Shown here: positions 1 through 8,647 of the stretch, piece after piece
Layout: each line of letters begins with the position of its first letter
How positions within the stretch are numbered: the stretch's first letter is position 1
DNA from: an uncultured Pseudoflavonifractor sp.
Lineage (GTDB): Bacteria > Bacillota > Clostridia > Oscillospirales > Oscillospiraceae
NCBI RefSeq assembly: GCF_944387275.1
Contig: NZ_CALXEG010000021.1
Location: 1 to 49,924, forward strand
Direction: 5' to 3'
DNA: 49,924 nt
Translations under genes and position numbers: made by a program
Notes under the pieces: generated by a model
Seen by the model: the letters and a program-made list of their open reading frames with translations, nothing else
What the model was told of the DNA's origin: nothing
Databases searched by the model: none

Positions 1-111
<111 letters not shown>

Positions 112-138
112 AAAAGCGCATAGCCTGTACATAAAATG

Positions 139-166
139 GGACAGGGCCGCAGATGCGGCCCTGTCC
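139..166 (+). terminator. Intrinsic terminator-like hairpin after the glutamate synthase fragment
   Basis: A 13-bp inverted repeat (GGACAGGGCCGCA / TGCGGCCCTGTCC) with a 2-base centre lies 27 bases after the stop codon. The T-tract after it is poor, so termination may be weak. Confidence 0.6.
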
Positions 167-223
167 TGCTGTCTGTCAGGGGGTACTTACCTGCGGGATA
201 GTAGCTATCCAAGGGGTGCGTAC

Positions 224-251
224 TTGCAATAGGGGACAGAGATGTTATAAA
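224..251 (+). promoter_or_regulatory. Sigma-A type promoter for the flavoprotein gene
   Basis: TTGCAA at 224-229, a 16-base spacer, and TATAAA at 246-251. It lies 34 bases before the start of the flavoprotein gene, just ahead of its AAGGAGG ribosome binding site. Confidence 0.6.
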
Positions 252-285
252 GTAGAGGCAGAAATGCTGTAAGGAGGACGAGCAC

Positions 286-912
286 ATGAAGATTCTGATG
301 GTAAACGGAAGCGCCAACCAGCGCGGCTGCACCTATACGGCCCTCAGCGAGATCGGCGCGGCGGCCCAGGAGCTGGGCGCGGAGTGGGAGATCTTCCAGC
401 TGGGCGGACAGCCCATGCGGGACTGCATCGGCTGCAACCAGTGCAGCGGGAAGGGCAAATGCGTCTTTGCCGACGGCGGGGTGAATGAATTCCTGGAGAA
501 GGCGGCGGAGGCGGACGGCTTTGTGTTCGGCACGCCGGTCTACTACGCCCACCCCAGCGGCCGCCTGCTCAGCTTCCTGGACCGGGCGTTCTACGCCAGC
601 TCGGGCAATTCGCCCTTTGCGGGCAAGCCGGGCGCGGCGGTGGCGTCCGCACGGCGGGCGGGGACCACCGCCTCCCTGGACGCAGTGAACAAATATTTCG
701 GCATTACCTCCATGCCCGTGGTGTCGGGCACCTACTGGAACATGGTCCACGGCCGCTCGCCGGAGGAGGTGCGCCAGGACCTGGAGGGCCTCCAGACCAT
801 GCGCAACATCGGCCGGAACATGGTGTGGATGATCGAACAGCTGAAGAAGGCGCCCATGCCGGAGCAGGAGCGGGGGACATTCACCAACTTTATCCGTCCC
901 GCCGGACAGTAA
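286..912 (+). CDS. Flavodoxin-fold NAD(P)H-dependent oxidoreductase, possible iron-sulfur flavoprotein
   Basis: A 208-residue protein of the NADPH-dependent FMN reductase family. The N terminus MKILMVNGSANQRG is a flavodoxin beta-strand plus phosphate-binding loop for FMN. Four cysteines at 47, 50, 53 and 59 (CIGCNQC then C) follow the CX2CX2CX4-7C pattern of archaeal and clostridial iron-sulfur flavoproteins, so a [4Fe-4S] cluster beside FMN is likely. The GTPVYYAHPSG stretch near 80 is typical of the family. The start is fixed by AAGGAGG nine bases upstream. It is monocistronic, with its own promoter and a terminator behind it. Physiological substrate unknown; a cytoplasmic electron-transfer or detoxifying role is inferred. 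Confidence 0.8.
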   Translation: MKILMVNGSANQRGCTYTALSEIGAAAQELGAEWEIFQLGGQPMRDCIGCNQCSGKGKCVFADGGVNEFLEKAAEADGFVFGTPVYYAHPSGRLLSFLDRAFYASSGNSPFAGKPGAAVASARRAGTTASLDAVNKYFGITSMPVVSGTYWNMVHGRSPEEVRQDLEGLQTMRNIGRNMVWMIEQLKKAPMPEQERGTFTNFIRPAGQ

Positions 913-929
913 AAACCACATACACAGCA

Positions 930-968
930 GGACCGCGCCGGGCACATCGCCCGGCGCGGTCCTGTTTT
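930..968 (+). terminator. Rho-independent terminator after the flavoprotein gene
   Basis: A perfect 14-bp GC-rich stem (930-943 with 949-962), loop ACATC, then TGTTTT. It sits between convergent genes and may also serve the SLH gene on the other strand, since the opposite side has a run of five A (T on the minus strand) a little further off. Confidence 0.85.
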
Positions 969-977
969 CAAAGATGT

Positions 978-2297
978 TTACCAGTTGAACCAGCCGCCGC
1001 TGTCCCTGGCGTCCAGCACCTCCAGGGCGCCCAGGAGCATCTCGGCCGCATCGGCCCGGGTGAGCTGCTCGCTGAGCCCCAGGGCGCCTGCGCTGTCGGC
1101 GGTGAGCACGCCGCAGGTCTCCAGGTTGGCGGCGGACTGGACCGCCCAGGCGGGCACCAGCTCGTCCACCAGCGCCCCGGTCTCGGCCACGTCGGACACC
1201 TGGAGGGCCCGGTCCAGCAGGACGGCGGCCTCTGCCCGGGTGATGGTGTCCTCCGCGTTGAAGACGATGCGGCCCGCCTCATCGGCGGCGCCCTGGACCA
1301 CCCCCGCCTTCAGGGCGGAGGCGGCGTAGCCCTTGGCCCAGGTGGGAATGGCGGCGTCATCGGCAAAGCCGGTGGTGGTCACGTCCTCCAGGGCGTCCAG
1401 CCCGGCGGCCTTCATGGTCATGGTGAGGAACTCGCTGCGGGACACGGGGGTGTCGGGGTTGAAGAAGTACTCTCCGCCCATGCACTCGCCCACAAAGATG
1501 CCCTCCTCGGCCAGGCGGATGGCCGCTTTATAGGCGGGGATGCCGTCCATGTCCGCGTAGGTCACCTTGGTGGAGGCCTTCTCAATCTTCACCTTCACCG
1601 TGGCCGGGGCGGAGGTGTTGCCCACCGCGTCCACCGCCACGTAGGTGAAGGAGTCCTTGCCGGTCTTGTTCTCATAGGGGGTGTAGACGAACTCGTTGGA
1701 GCCGTCCTCCGGCATGGTGACGGCGCCCCGGGCGGGCTTCTCCACCAGCTGGAAGGTGAGCAGGTCGCCCTCCGGGTCGGTGGCGGCAAAGCTGGCGGTG
1801 ATGGCCACGTTCCTATAGGTGCACAGCTCCAGGTTTTCCGCAATGGGGGCGCTGTTGGCCTCGCTGAGCAGGTGGAGGTTCACCTCCACCGGGCTGCCGG
1901 AGACGCCGGAGGAGAACACGGGGGTAAAGGAGAAGGCGGCGGAGGTGACGGCGGAGCCGGTCAGGGGCTGGAAGGACAGGCCGGACACCGCGTTCATGGT
2001 CACCACATCCCCGGCGTTCAGGGGCTGTCCGCCCAGGGTCAGGACGCCGGCGGCCTGGTCAGGCAGGGTGGAGATGACGATGGCGTCCAGGGCGCCGCCG
2101 CTCTGGACCACAAAATCGTCGGCGGAGAAGGAGATGGCGCTGCCGACGGGGCCGTTCTTGGAGAAGGCGGCCACCGACGGGGTCTCCGCCTCCTCACCGA
2201 GACCGAACAGGGCAGAGGCGGGCAGGGCGAAGGTGAGGAGCAGGGCTGTCATGGAGAGCAGGGGAAGGGAGCGGCGCAGAAATGCACGATGCTTCAC
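978..2297 (-). CDS. Secreted S-layer homology (SLH) domain protein with Ig/cadherin-like region
   Basis: A 439-residue exported protein. I start it at the GTG at 2297 because AAGGAGG lies eight bases upstream; an ATG 57 bases further out would add residues ahead of a normal signal peptide. The signal peptide is basic (KHRAFLRR) then hydrophobic, ending in a PASA cleavage motif. The middle holds a cadherin/Ig-like repeat (FAATDPEGDLLTFQLVEKP, then DSFTYVAVDAVGN). The C-terminal part has three SLH repeats, recognisable by FADDAAIPTWAKGYAASAL and ITRAEAAVLLDRAL, the third more degenerate (LTRADAAEMLLGAL). SLH repeats bind pyruvylated secondary cell-wall polymers. It is probably a surface-anchored structural or adhesive protein; ligand unknown. 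Confidence 0.85.
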   Translation of the reverse strand: MKHRAFLRRSLPLLSMTALLLTFALPASALFGLGEEAETPSVAAFSKNGPVGSAISFSADDFVVQSGGALDAIVISTLPDQAAGVLTLGGQPLNAGDVVTMNAVSGLSFQPLTGSAVTSAAFSFTPVFSSGVSGSPVEVNLHLLSEANSAPIAENLELCTYRNVAITASFAATDPEGDLLTFQLVEKPARGAVTMPEDGSNEFVYTPYENKTGKDSFTYVAVDAVGNTSAPATVKVKIEKASTKVTYADMDGIPAYKAAIRLAEEGIFVGECMGGEYFFNPDTPVSRSEFLTMTMKAAGLDALEDVTTTGFADDAAIPTWAKGYAASALKAGVVQGAADEAGRIVFNAEDTITRAEAAVLLDRALQVSDVAETGALVDELVPAWAVQSAANLETCGVLTADSAGALGLSEQLTRADAAEMLLGALEVLDARDSGGWFNW

Positions 2298-2382
2298 GGA
2301 AAAGACCTCCTTGGTAAATGGATGGGGACTGGATTCAGCCTTATTCTTTACCAATGGAGAGAGATTATGCTAAGACAAATGG

Positions 2383-2421
2383 AAAAAATGAGCGGCCTGC
2401 CGGTACATCCCGGCAGGCCGC
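2383..2421 (-). terminator. Rho-independent terminator of panT-coaX
   Basis: Read on the minus strand, a perfect 12-bp stem (GCGGCCTGCCGG, loop GATGTA) is followed by TCATTTTTT. It lies directly after the coaX stop and before the SLH gene. Confidence 0.85.
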
Positions 2422-2445
2422 CCATACAGGCCTGAGGGCTGTGGT

Positions 2446-3216
2446 TCAGCCCTTCTTGTTTTTCTTGTAGAGAATGTTGAGCCCCTTGAGGAGCAGGTTT
2501 TTCTCCAGCTTGATGTCCCGCCTGCACAGGGGGACGATGAACTGGGCGATGCCGCCGGTGGCCACTACAGTGGTGGGCTTGCCCAGCTCCTCCTCGATGC
2601 GGTCCAGCATGCCGTCCAGCATGGCGGCGGCGCCGTACATGATGCCGCTGCGCATGCACTCCACCGTGTTCTTGCCGATGATCCGGCGGGGCTTGTCCAG
2701 CTGGATGCCGGGCAGCTGGGCGGCGTGGTTGGACAGGGCCTCGGCGGACACCCGGACGCCGGGGATGATGCAGCCGCCCAGGTAGGTGTTGCCGCAGTCC
2801 ACCACCTCAATGGTGGTGGCGGTGCCCATGTCCACCAGGGTGAGGGGCGGGGCGTACTGCTGGAGGGCGGCCACGGCGATGACGATGCGGTCGCTGCCCA
2901 CCGAGCTGGGGTCGTCCATGCGGATGTTCAGCCCGGTCTTGATGCCGGGACCCACCACCATAGGTGTAAGGCCGGTCAGCTTGACAAGCCCTGTGCGCAC
3001 GGAGTTGAACACCGGCGGAACCACCGAAGAGATGATGCAGTCCTCCACCTGGGACAGGGGGACGCTGAAGAAGTCCAGCAGGTTCTTGATCTCCACGCCG
3101 TACTGGTCGGAGGTCTTGATGTGGTCGGTGGCGATGCGGGCCTCGAAGCGGATCTGGTCGTGCTCAATGCCGCCGATGACGATATTGCTGTTTCCGATAT
3201 CAATGGCCAAGAGCAT
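2446..3216 (-). CDS. coaX: Type III pantothenate kinase
   Basis: A 256-residue cytoplasmic kinase phosphorylating pantothenate to 4'-phosphopantothenate, the first committed step of CoA synthesis. ASKHA-fold motifs are clear: DIGNSNIVIG at the N terminus (phosphate loop), VDMGTATTIEVVD near 125, GGCIIPGVRVSAEAL near 145, and ATGGIAQFI near the C terminus. Length is normal. GGAGGTG stands eight bases before the ATG. It follows panT by 32 bases and is certainly co-transcribed with it; the next CoA gene, coaBC, is divergent. Type III enzymes are known to be insensitive to CoA feedback, so control may lie at uptake or transcription. Confidence 0.95.
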   Translation of the reverse strand: MLLAIDIGNSNIVIGGIEHDQIRFEARIATDHIKTSDQYGVEIKNLLDFFSVPLSQVEDCIISSVVPPVFNSVRTGLVKLTGLTPMVVGPGIKTGLNIRMDDPSSVGSDRIVIAVAALQQYAPPLTLVDMGTATTIEVVDCGNTYLGGCIIPGVRVSAEALSNHAAQLPGIQLDKPRRIIGKNTVECMRSGIMYGAAAMLDGMLDRIEEELGKPTTVVATGGIAQFIVPLCRRDIKLEKNLLLKGLNILYKKNKKG

Positions 3217-3248
3217 GGGGCTTCACCTCCAAAAAACAGTTGTGGCGC

Positions 3249-3884
3249 TCAAGCCGCCTGGAGCCGGGGCTTGGCGAACCGGAGCAGATTTTTTCCGATG
3301 ACCGCCACCAGAACAGTGGCCACAATGGCCTCGGGGATGCCGTTGACCACCACGGTGGTGAGGATCAGGCCGGAGACGGCCTCCAGGGCCACCGCCTTGG
3401 CCTGGGCGTACTGCTGGGTAAAGAGCAGGAAGATGCTGCCCATGACGGTCACCGTGTTGACCATGGAGCCGGCAAAGCCCACGATGGACAGGGCGGTCCA
3501 GCTGTTCATGTTGGTGCGGGACAGGGCCCTCCACAGCCAGCCGGCCGCCACGCCGATAAGGACCCGGCAGCCCACCGCCACCCACAGGGCCTTCACCGCG
3601 CCGGGCAGGCCGGTGGTGCTCATGAAGGGGGAAAAGGCGAAGGAGGTGAGGGCCGGGGTAAAGGTGTTGATGATGACGGAGCAGATGCCGAACACGCCGC
3701 CCAGGATGCCCCCCGCCAGGGGCCCGAAGAGGATGGCGCCCAGGATCACGGGGATGTGGACGGTGGTGGCCTTGGTGATGACCAGTGGGATCATGCCCAG
3801 GGGGGTGTTGGCCAGCAGCACGACAATGGCTGCCATCATGGCCACGCCGGCCATCCATTTGGCGTCTTTCCTGCGGTTTTTCAT
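3249..3884 (-). CDS. panT: ECF transporter S component, probably pantothenate-specific (PanT)
   Basis: A 211-residue integral membrane protein with about six transmembrane helices and the ECF S-component N-terminal pattern (AAIVVLLANTPLG, then ATTVHIPVILGAILFGPLAGGILGGVFG). S components bind a vitamin and dock to a shared EcfA/A'/T energising module, which is not in this window. Substrate assignment to pantothenate rests on sequence type plus position: it leads an operon with pantothenate kinase and is divergent from coaBC. I chose the ATG at 3884, nine bases after AGGAGG; an in-frame TTG six bases earlier is too close to that site. A promoter lies about 85 bases upstream. Confidence 0.85.
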   Translation of the reverse strand: MKNRRKDAKWMAGVAMMAAIVVLLANTPLGMIPLVITKATTVHIPVILGAILFGPLAGGILGGVFGICSVIINTFTPALTSFAFSPFMSTTGLPGAVKALWVAVGCRVLIGVAAGWLWRALSRTNMNSWTALSIVGFAGSMVNTVTVMGSIFLLFTQQYAQAKAVALEAVSGLILTTVVVNGIPEAIVATVLVAVIGKNLLRFAKPRLQAA

Positions 3885-3968
3885 ATTCAATTACCTCCTG
3901 CTGTCGCTCCTCTCATGAGGATGCAACGCAATTTCGAAGCGCAGCTTTGCCGCGCATTCCGACCCACT

Positions 3969-3997
3969 ATTATACCGGAGCCGGGGAGGCTTTGCAA
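3969..3997 (-). promoter_or_regulatory. Promoter of panT-coaX
   Basis: On the minus strand TTGCAA (3992-3997), a 17-base spacer and TATAAT (3969-3974). It is divergent from the coaBC promoter 45 bases away. The leader to panT is about 80 bases. Confidence 0.75.
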
Positions 3998-4042
3998 GAC
4001 GGAAGGGGCAAACGCGCCCCGCTCAAAGGGAGAAAAGGGCGC

Positions 4043-4071
4043 TTTACAAGGGGCGGTTTCTATGTCATAAT
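4043..4071 (+). promoter_or_regulatory. Promoter of coaBC
   Basis: TTTACA (4043-4048), a 17-base spacer and CATAAT (4066-4071), leaving a short leader before the coaBC start at 4125. Confidence 0.65.
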
Positions 4072-4124
4072 GCCGGTGGAGGCTGTGCACGCCTCCGCAT
4101 TTCACGGAAAATGAGGGTTATATC

Positions 4125-5330
4125 ATGCTGCAGGGAAAGACGGTTCTTCTGGGCGTAACGGGCGGCATCGCCGCGTACAAGGCGGCGGCGCTGGCCTCCG
4201 CGCTGGTGAAGCAGCACTGCTGCGTGGAGGTCATCATGACGGCCCACGCCACCGAGTTCATCACCCCCCTGACCTTTGAGCAGCTGACGGGGAACCGGAC
4301 CATGGTGGACACCTTTGACCGGAACTTTGTCCACCAGGTGGAGCACGTGTCCCTGGCCCACCGCACCGACCTGGTGCTGGTGGCGCCCGCCACGGCCAAC
4401 GTATGCGCCAAGCTGGCCCACGGTCTGGCCGACGACATGCTGACCACCACAGTGCTGGCCTGCAAGTGCCCCAAGCTCATCGCCCCTGCCATGAACACCA
4501 ATATGTTTGAAAACCCGGTGACCCAGGACAATCTGGACATCCTGCGCCGGTACGGCTGGGAGGTGATCCAGCCCGCCTCGGGCCGCCTGGCCTGCGGGGA
4601 CGTGGGGGCGGGCAAGCTGCCCGAGCCGGAGCAGCTGCTCCAGCACATCCTGCGCCGCCTGGCCCTGCCCCACGACCTGGAGGGCAAGCGGGTGCTGGTG
4701 ACGGCGGGTCCCACTCAGGAGGCCCTGGACCCGGTGCGCTATTTGACAAACCATTCCACTGGCAAGATGGGCTACGCCCTGGCCAGAATGGCCATGCTGC
4801 GGGGCGCGGAGGTGACGCTGATCTCCGGCCCCACCGCCATTGACCCGCCGCCCTTTGTGGAGGTGGTGCCGGTGGTGTCGGCGGCCGACATGTTCGACGC
4901 GGTGGCAGAGCGCAGCGCAAATGCCGACTGGATCTTCAAGGCCGCCGCCGTGGCGGACTACACCCCGGCGGCGTACAGCGGCGACAAGGTGAAGAAGAAG
5001 GAGGGGGACATGAGCATCCCCCTGACCCGCACCAGGGATATCCTGCAATACCTGGGGGACCACCGGCGGCCGGGCCAGTTCATCTGCGGCTTCTCCATGG
5101 AGACAAAGGACCTGCTGGAAAACAGCCGGGCAAAGCTGGAGAAGAAGCACGTGGACATGATCTGCGCCAACAACCTGAAGGTGGCGGGGGCCGGCTTCGG
5201 GGTGGACACCAACGTGATCACCCTCATCACCGCCGGCGGCGCGGAGGAGCTGCCCCTGATGAGCAAGGAGGCGGCGGCCAACCGGATTCTGGACGCGGCC
5301 AAGGCCCATGAAAAGGCTGAACAGGTATAA
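4125..5330 (+). CDS. coaBC: Bifunctional phosphopantothenoylcysteine decarboxylase / phosphopantothenate-cysteine ligase
   Basis: A 401-residue enzyme (Dfp) carrying out two successive CoA-pathway steps: ligation of cysteine to phosphopantothenate (CTP-dependent CoaB) and FMN-dependent decarboxylation to phosphopantetheine (CoaC). The CoaC half shows the FMN motif GGIAAYKAA, APATANVCAKLAHGLADDML, the substrate clamp PAMNTNMFENP and the active-site cysteine region LACGDVGAGK. The CoaB half starts near residue 187 with VLVTAGPTQEALDPVRYLTN and HSTGKMGYALA, then AAAVADYTPA and the catalytic-lysine stretch KVKKKEG. Divergent from panT-coaX, making a compact CoA-precursor locus. A bidirectional terminator follows 24 bases after the stop. 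Confidence 0.96.
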   Translation: MLQGKTVLLGVTGGIAAYKAAALASALVKQHCCVEVIMTAHATEFITPLTFEQLTGNRTMVDTFDRNFVHQVEHVSLAHRTDLVLVAPATANVCAKLAHGLADDMLTTTVLACKCPKLIAPAMNTNMFENPVTQDNLDILRRYGWEVIQPASGRLACGDVGAGKLPEPEQLLQHILRRLALPHDLEGKRVLVTAGPTQEALDPVRYLTNHSTGKMGYALARMAMLRGAEVTLISGPTAIDPPPFVEVVPVVSAADMFDAVAERSANADWIFKAAAVADYTPAAYSGDKVKKKEGDMSIPLTRTRDILQYLGDHRRPGQFICGFSMETKDLLENSRAKLEKKHVDMICANNLKVAGAGFGVDTNVITLITAGGAEELPLMSKEAAANRILDAAKAHEKAEQV

Positions 5331-5354
5331 AACTTTACAGGTACTGAGAACAGA

Positions 5355-5391
5355 GAACGGGGGCCATCCGGAAGAGGGATGGCCCCCGTTC
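5355..5391. terminator. Bidirectional terminator between coaBC and rodA
   Basis: A perfect 15-bp stem (5355-5369 with 5377-5391) with a 7-base loop lies between two convergent genes. T-tracts on both sides are weak, so shared use is inferred from position. Confidence 0.7.
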
Positions 5392-5409
5392 TTGGGCGTT
5401 GAAGAAAAT

Positions 5410-6597
5410 TCAGGATTGCAGATTGCTCCGGTCGGACAGCCAGCTGGGCAGGGAGCGCATTTTGATGCTGGAGACCAGGCCCATGGCGGCGTACATGGTG
5501 ACGACGGAGGAGCCGCCGTAGCTGATGAAGGGGAGGGTCAGGCCCACCACAGGGAAGATATACAGGCACATACCCACGTTGACCGCCACCTGGGCCAGCA
5601 GCATGCCGGCGAAGCCCATGGCGATGAGGGCGGACTGGAGGCTGCGGGCCCGCTTGGCCACCCAGATGCACCGCAGGATGATGAGGGAGAGGATCAGCAG
5701 CAGCAGGACGCAGCCCACCAGGCCGAACTCCTCGCCGCACACGGCGAAGATCTCGTCGGTCTCCCGGGCGGGAAGGGAGGTCTTGTATAGGCTCTGGGTC
5801 TGGGGGCCCTGGAGGTACCCCATGCCGGTGAGGCCGCCGCTGCCGATGGCCATAATGCTGCGGGTCTGCTGCCAGCCGATGTCCTGGGTCTGCTCGTAGA
5901 GGGTCTCCTGGTTGCCGGTCAGGTGGTCGATGACCACGGTGAAGCGCTGGAAGCGGTAGTCGTCGCTGACGTGGGGCCAGATGAGCACCACCGCCGCCAC
6001 GCACACCACGATGGCCAGCAGGAACCACCGCTTTTTCACGCCGCCCGCCCAGGCCACCACCACAAAGATGAACAGGTAGGTGAGCACCATACCGAAGTCG
6101 CCGGAGGAGACGGCGATGAGCCCCGCCATCACCAGGGTGTGCCCGGCGATCTGCAGGATGGACGTGGGCCGGGAGAGGCCCCGCTCCCGGAGCTTGACGC
6201 ACTGCCAGGCCAGCAGGAGCACAAAGGAGAGCTTGACGATCTCCGCGGGCTGAAGGTTCACCGGAAAGCCGGGGATGTGGATCCAGCTCTGGTTGCCGTT
6301 TACGTTCACGCCCAGGGGTGTGCGGGTGAGGAGCACGAACACAAAGTTGAAGGCCAGCAGGAATTTCCATGACCGCTCTGTGATGAGCTCCACGTCCACG
6401 GAGGAGATGAAGATGTAGACCAGGATGCCCAGCGCCACGGCGACGGACTGGACGATAATATTCCGATAACCGCCGATGTAGCGGGTGGCGCTGTAGACCA
6501 GCACCAGGCCGTAGGCGGAGGCGGCGATGCACAAAGTGAGCAGCAGAAGATCTCCCTTTCGGAAGAACTCCCGCAGGGAGTCGGTAATCCAGGACAA
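5410..6597 (-). CDS. rodA: FtsW/RodA/SpoVE-family peptidoglycan glycosyltransferase, probably RodA
   Basis: A 395-residue polytopic SEDS-family protein with about ten membrane helices. SEDS proteins polymerise lipid II into glycan strands with a partner class B PBP. Diagnostic stretches are [20 protein letters not shown] near 115, [32 protein letters not shown], and the C-terminal PFISYGGSS. The start is TTG at 6597, chosen because AAAGGAGG lies seven bases upstream; this is one of the clear TTG starts in the window. No penicillin-binding protein partner is adjacent, so FtsW or SpoVE cannot be fully excluded; the sequence reads most like RodA. Transcribed from a promoter divergent to that of tsaE. 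Confidence 0.88.
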   Translation of the reverse strand: MSWITDSLREFFRKGDLLLLTLCIAASAYGLVLVYSATRYIGGYRNIIVQSVAVALGILVYIFISSVDVELITERSWKFLLAFNFVFVLLTRTPLGVNVNGNQSWIHIPGFPVNLQPAEIVKLSFVLLLAWQCVKLRERGLSRPTSILQIAGHTLVMAGLIAVSSGDFGMVLTYLFIFVVVAWAGGVKKRWFLLAIVVCVAAVVLIWPHVSDDYRFQRFTVVIDHLTGNQETLYEQTQDIGWQQTRSIMAIGSGGLTGMGYLQGPQTQSLYKTSLPARETDEIFAVCGEEFGLVGCVLLLLILSLIILRCIWVAKRARSLQSALIAMGFAGMLLAQVAVNVGMCLYIFPVVGLTLPFISYGGSSVVTMYAAMGLVSSIKMRSLPSWLSDRSNLQS

Positions 6598-6693
6598 GAG
6601 GGGGCCTCCTTTCGGGGGAATGGGGATAGAGCCGACCTGTTTTGCATGGAAAGCCGGGGCGTTCCATGGGTACAGTTCTGCTCAGCACGCATT

Positions 6694-6722
6694 ATTCTAC
6701 CATCTTTTTTAAAAAGCGTAAA
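6694..6722 (-). promoter_or_regulatory. Promoter of rodA
   Basis: On the minus strand TTTACG (6717-6722), a 17-base spacer and TAGAAT (6694-6699). Its -35 hexamer is only six bases from the -35 hexamer of the tsaE promoter. Confidence 0.55.
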
Positions 6723-6728
6723 CAAGTT

Positions 6729-6757
6729 TTGCGCAGTGTTCACACATATGTTATAAT
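6729..6757 (+). promoter_or_regulatory. Promoter of tsaE-tsaB
   Basis: TTGCGC (6729-6734), a 17-base spacer and a perfect TATAAT (6752-6757), 65 bases before the tsaE start. Confidence 0.7.
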
Positions 6758-6822
6758 GACCCACAGAAGCAAGACTGCCGGAGGGCCCAGCGGGCCGTTT
6801 TGGCAGGAATCCGAGGTGTGAT

Positions 6823-7251
6823 ATGGAATACGTTTCAAACTCCCCGGCGGAGACCGAGGCGCTGGGGGCGGCTCTGGCGGACAAGCTGGCGCCGGGGGCA
6901 GTGGTGGCCTTCAGCGGGGACCTGGGGGCGGGCAAGACCGCCTTTGTCCGGGGCATGGCCCGGGGCCTGGGCATTACCGAGCGGGTGACCAGCCCCACCT
7001 TTACCATTGTCAATGAGTATGAGGGGGGCCGTCTGCCCCTCTTTCACTTTGACATGTACCGCCTGGGCAGCTCCGACGAGCTGTTCGATATCGGCTGGGA
7101 AGATTACCTGGTCCGGGGCGGCGTGTGCGCCGTGGAGTGGAGCGAGAATGTCTCCGACGCCCTGGAGGGGGACTGCATCCGGGTGGACATCCGCCGGGGC
7201 ACCCACGACAATCAGCGGCTGATTACCATAGAAGGAGGGGACGCGGCATGA
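6823..7251 (+). CDS. tsaE: tRNA threonylcarbamoyladenosine (t6A) biosynthesis ATPase
   Basis: A 142-residue P-loop ATPase that works with TsaB and TsaD to transfer threonylcarbamoyl to A37 of ANN-decoding tRNAs. The Walker A motif [13 protein letters not shown] is near residue 28, followed by [13 protein letters not shown] and [22 protein letters not shown], which are signature blocks of this family. Length is normal. The stop overlaps the start of tsaB as ATGA, so the two are translationally coupled. TsaD, the catalytic subunit, is not in this window; the Sua5 enzyme that supplies the substrate is about 9.5 kb away. Confidence 0.95.
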   Translation: MEYVSNSPAETEALGAALADKLAPGAVVAFSGDLGAGKTAFVRGMARGLGITERVTSPTFTIVNEYEGGRLPLFHFDMYRLGSSDELFDIGWEDYLVRGGVCAVEWSENVSDALEGDCIRVDIRRGTHDNQRLITIEGGDAA

Positions 7252-7985
7252 AGATCCTGGCGCTGGAGACCTCGGCGGTGGCCTGTTCTGTGGCCCTGTG
7301 CGAGGACGAGAAGCTGCTGGCCCAGTTTTTCCAGAACAACGGCCTGACCCACAGCGTCACCCTGATGCCCATGTGCCAGGCCATGCTGGCCGGGTGCGGC
7401 GTGAAGCTGGAGGACGTGGATGTGATCGCAGTGGCGGCGGGGCCCGGGTCCTTCACCGGCCTGCGCATCGGCGTGGCGGCGGCCAAGGGCCTGGCCTGGC
7501 CGGGTGACAAGCCCTGCGCCGGGGTGTCCACCCTGGAGGCCATGGCCTGGACGGTGGCCCATATGGAGGGCGCGGAGATCTGCGCCGTCATGGACGCCCG
7601 CCGGAACCAGGTGTACAACGCCCGCTTCGCCGCTGTGGACGGCGCGCCGGTGCGTCTGACCCCGGACCGGGCCATCAGCCTGGCCCAGCTGGGGGAGGAG
7701 CTAAAAAACAGCGGAAAGCCGCAAATAATAGTTGGAGACGGAGCCGGGTTATGCTATAATAATTTGAACGGGTGTGGGCCGGAGTTCCGCATGGCGCCGC
7801 CCCATCTGCGCCTTCAGACGGCGTGGGGCGTGGCCCGGGCCGCCCTGGAGCAGGCGCGGGCGGGCACGCTGACCACAGCCCAGAACCTTGCGCCCGACTA
7901 TCACCGCCTCTCCCAGGCGGAGCGGGAGCGGCTGGAACGGGAACGCACGCAAAAGCGGGCGGAGACCGCCGCGACCACGAAATAA
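7248..7985 (+). CDS. tsaB: tRNA threonylcarbamoyladenosine biosynthesis protein TsaB
   Basis: A 245-residue ASKHA-fold protein that forms the TsaB-TsaD scaffold for t6A synthesis. Motifs: [17 protein letters not shown] at the start, [22 protein letters not shown] near 65, and [13 protein letters not shown] near 113. I start it at the ATG overlapping the tsaE stop because the family begins exactly with this KILALETS block and GAAGGAGG precedes it. An unusually AT-rich patch inside the gene contains a consensus promoter (7732-7760), probably for upp downstream. The charged tail ([14 protein letters not shown]) is longer than strictly needed for the fold. Confidence 0.94.
   Translation: MKILALETSAVACSVALCEDEKLLAQFFQNNGLTHSVTLMPMCQAMLAGCGVKLEDVDVIAVAAGPGSFTGLRIGVAAAKGLAWPGDKPCAGVSTLEAMAWTVAHMEGAEICAVMDARRNQVYNARFAAVDGAPVRLTPDRAISLAQLGEELKNSGKPQIIVGDGAGLCYNNLNGCGPEFRMAPPHLRLQTAWGVARAALEQARAGTLTTAQNLAPDYHRLSQAERERLERERTQKRAETAATTK
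7732..7760 (+). promoter_or_regulatory. Promoter inside tsaB, probably driving upp
   Basis: TTGGAG (7732-7737), a 17-base spacer and a perfect TATAAT (7755-7760) lie within the tsaB coding region about 250 bases before upp. Local AT content is well above the rest of the gene. Confidence 0.5.
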
Positions 7986-8007
7986 ACATACAAAGGGGAC
8001 GTTGACG

Positions 8008-8646
8008 ATGGAAAAGATGGATAAGGTACATGTGCTGGACCACCCTCTTCTGCAGCACAAGCTGAGCATTCTGCGGGACGCGCGCACCGGCGTGAAGGAT
8101 TTCCGCGAGGTGGTGTCTGAGATCGCCACGCTGATGTGCTACGAGGCCACCCGCGACCTGCCTCTGGAGGAAGTGGAGATCAAGACCCCCGTGGCCACCG
8201 GCAAGTTCAAGGCCCTGTCCGGCAAGAAGCTGGCCATCGTGCCCGTGCTGCGGGCCGGCCTGGGCATGGTGGACGGCATCCTCACCCTGATCCCCTCCGC
8301 CAAGGTGGGCCACATCGGCCTGTACCGTGACCCCCAGACCCTGGAGCCTGTGGAGTACTACTGCAAGATGCCCAACGACATCTCCGAGCGGGACGTCATC
8401 ATCCTGGACCCCATGCTGGCTACCGGCGGCTCCGCCTCCGCCGCCATCCAGTTCCTCAAGAACTACGGCGTCAAGCACATCAAGCTGATGAACATCATCG
8501 CCGCCCCCGAGGGCATCGAGCGGGTGCATAAGGACCATCCCGACGTGGATATCTACTGTGCCGCCGTGGATGAGAAGCTCAACGACCACGGCTACATCGT
8601 GCCCGGCCTGGGCGATGCCGGCGACCGCATCTTCGGCACGAAGTAA
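8008..8646 (+). CDS. upp: Uracil phosphoribosyltransferase
   Basis: A 212-residue salvage enzyme converting uracil and PRPP to UMP. The PRPP loop is [18 protein letters not shown] near residue 130, and the uracil-binding C terminus [17 protein letters not shown] is intact. Length is normal for the family. AAAGGGGAC precedes the ATG; the gene follows tsaB by 22 bases. The last 34 coding and stop bases are repeated almost perfectly 176 bases downstream, on the far side of a structured 141-bp segment. That geometry suggests the end of this gene was hit by an insertion that regenerated the coding tail. Confidence 0.96.
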   Translation: MEKMDKVHVLDHPLLQHKLSILRDARTGVKDFREVVSEIATLMCYEATRDLPLEEVEIKTPVATGKFKALSGKKLAIVPVLRAGLGMVDGILTLIPSAKVGHIGLYRDPQTLEPVEYYCKMPNDISERDVIILDPMLATGGSASAAIQFLKNYGVKHIKLMNIIAAPEGIERVHKDHPDVDIYCAAVDEKLNDHGYIVPGLGDAGDRIFGTK

Positions 8647-8647
8647 G
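8613..8647 (+). repeat. Direct repeat, copy 1: 3' end of upp
   Basis: Thirty-five bases covering the last codons and stop of upp (encoding [10 protein letters not shown]). They match 8789-8823 at 34 of 35 positions; the only difference is G at 8640 versus C at 8816, in a synonymous third position (ACG/ACC). Confidence 0.9.

Noticed and set aside
3891..4124. Possible riboswitch in the panT-coaBC divergent region
   Set aside because: The interval is occupied by two promoters with short leaders; I found no conserved aptamer pattern or terminator in either leader.
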